In this document: positions 5,759 through 6,176 of the stretch, one piece after another
Numbering within the stretch: position 1 is the first letter of the stretch
Layout: each line of letters starts with the position of its first letter
Position numbers and translations under genes: made by a program
Notes under the pieces: generated by a model
Seen by the model: only the letters and a program-made list of their open reading frames with translations
Told to the model about the DNA's origin: nothing
The model's database searches: none
Assembly: GCA_030148625.1 (NCBI GenBank)
Contig: JASBTC010000091.1
Location: 1-6,176 of the forward strand
Length of the DNA: 6,176 nucleotides
Source: Sphingobium sp.
Lineage (GTDB): Bacteria; Pseudomonadota; Alphaproteobacteria; Sphingomonadales; Sphingomonadaceae
Direction of reading: 5' to 3'

Positions 5759-6031
5759 GTGAGCCTGTACAGGATCCTTTGCCGATGGACGGACACGGGA
5801 CTGGCCGGGGACGGGATGTTCCGGCTGTTCATTGTCGCGCCGCTATGGGCCGCTGGCCTGATCGCGAGCTGGTGGTGGCCGCCGGGGCTGGTGCTCGGGC
5901 TGGGCTGGATCGGCTTCGTGCTGTGGCGCGGCACGGCGCTGGCGCGGACGGGCTATATCGGCGCAGACGCGGCGGACATCGAACGGGCGGGGGATGCGCG
6001 GCCGCCGGCGGAGGATGACCGCGGGGGGTGA
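5759..6031 (+). CDS. Small membrane protein with two predicted helices (90 aa)
   Basis: The GTG at 5759 is chosen because GGAGG (5747-5751) sits seven bases upstream; the longer open frame to the left is Ser/Arg/Pro-rich and antisense-like. The protein has a short amphipathic N-terminus (MSLYRILCRWTDTGLAGDG), a first hydrophobic helix at about 21-40 ending in three tryptophans (SWWWPPG), a tight PPG turn, a second helix at about 43-57 (LVLGLGWIGFVLW), then a polar, acidic tail rich in Asp, Ala and Pro (ADIERAGDARPPAEDDRGG). It is therefore a hairpin-type inner membrane protein. No family is recognised and no function is proposed. It converges on the next gene, whose stop is 16 bp beyond its own TGA. 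Confidence 0.75.
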   Translation: MSLYRILCRWTDTGLAGDGMFRLFIVAPLWAAGLIASWWWPPGLVLGLGWIGFVLWRGTALARTGYIGADAADIERAGDARPPAEDDRGG

Positions 6032-6047
6032 GGGCCAGAGATCCGCT

Positions 6048-6176
6048 TCAGGTGCCGAACCGGCCCTGCCAGCGCCGCCAGCCGGACCAGATCGCCGCCG
6101 CGCCAGCATAGAGCCCGACCGCGAGCAGCCCCCATCCGAACGCGCGGAAATCGAACTGGAACGATCCCGCCAGGAA
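6048..6176 (-). CDS. C-terminal end of a membrane protein (5' truncated at window edge)
   Basis: From the right edge a - strand frame runs 42 codons to a TGA at 6048-6050. The piece starts FLAGSFQFDFRAFGWG, continues with one hydrophobic helix (about residues 13-30, LLAVGLYAGAAAIW), and ends in a basic tail SGWRRWQGRFGT. Aromatic residues on both sides of the helix and the positive tail fit a last transmembrane segment with a cytoplasmic C-terminus. The start and most of the gene lie outside the window, so the family cannot be named. It is convergent with the small membrane protein, with 16 bp between the stops and no room for a terminator. Confidence 0.6.
   Translation of the reverse strand, partial: FLAGSFQFDFRAFGWGLLAVGLYAGAAAIWSGWRRWQGRFGT

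Noticed and set aside
5843..6109. 88-codon - strand ORF over the small membrane protein
   Set aside because: It is the Arg/Pro-rich complement of the membrane protein gene and crosses the end of the partial - strand gene at 6048 in a different frame.
1..6176. tRNA, rRNA, CRISPR arrays, insertion sequences or known riboswitches
   Set aside because: I looked for cloverleaf-like ends, regularly spaced repeats, transposase motifs and familiar riboswitch cores by eye and found none that hold up.

Overview
The window is high-GC bacterial DNA with strong G/C at third codon positions. Its gene content suggests an alphaproteobacterium, most likely a sphingomonad. The pointers are tandem secreted DUF4139 proteins, one carrying a segment that resembles the N-terminal 'EIIVTAxR' sequence of sphingomonad TonB receptors, together with the overall codon use. 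This assignment is an inference; no rRNA or other taxonomic marker is present. Nothing looks like a phage, integron, CRISPR array or insertion sequence.

Layout, left to right. The end of an unidentified + strand gene (1-105) converges on a PAS-GGDEF diguanylate cyclase on the - strand (144-1118). Upstream of the cyclase lies 546-552 bp with no convincing protein gene. It holds a well-formed intrinsic terminator pointing leftward (1188-1241) with no gene to terminate, a second GC hairpin and an A/T-rich palindrome. A small hypothetical + strand gene with a good ribosome binding site follows (1671-2030). It converges on a two-gene - strand operon (5294 to 2144) encoding two secreted paralogues of the DUF4139 family, separated by 4 bp.

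Upstream of that operon are a G/C palindrome next to an A/T tract and an 81-bp inverted-repeat element with 21-bp perfect arms (5434-5514), the best REPIN/MITE-like candidate here. Beyond it is a possible frameshifted remnant of a very small - strand gene (5530-5635), a + strand two-helix membrane protein starting with GTG (5759-6031), and the C-terminal end of a - strand membrane protein cut by the window edge (6048-6176).

The genes do not form one pathway. The cyclase makes the second messenger c-di-GMP and carries its own feedback site. The DUF4139 pair is a separate envelope-directed operon of unknown function. The two paralogues differ in two ways: the second has four cysteines in its mature part where the first has none, and they carry different inserts at the same place. 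The points most worth a second look are the inverted-repeat element, the orphan terminator and the divergence within the DUF4139 pair.
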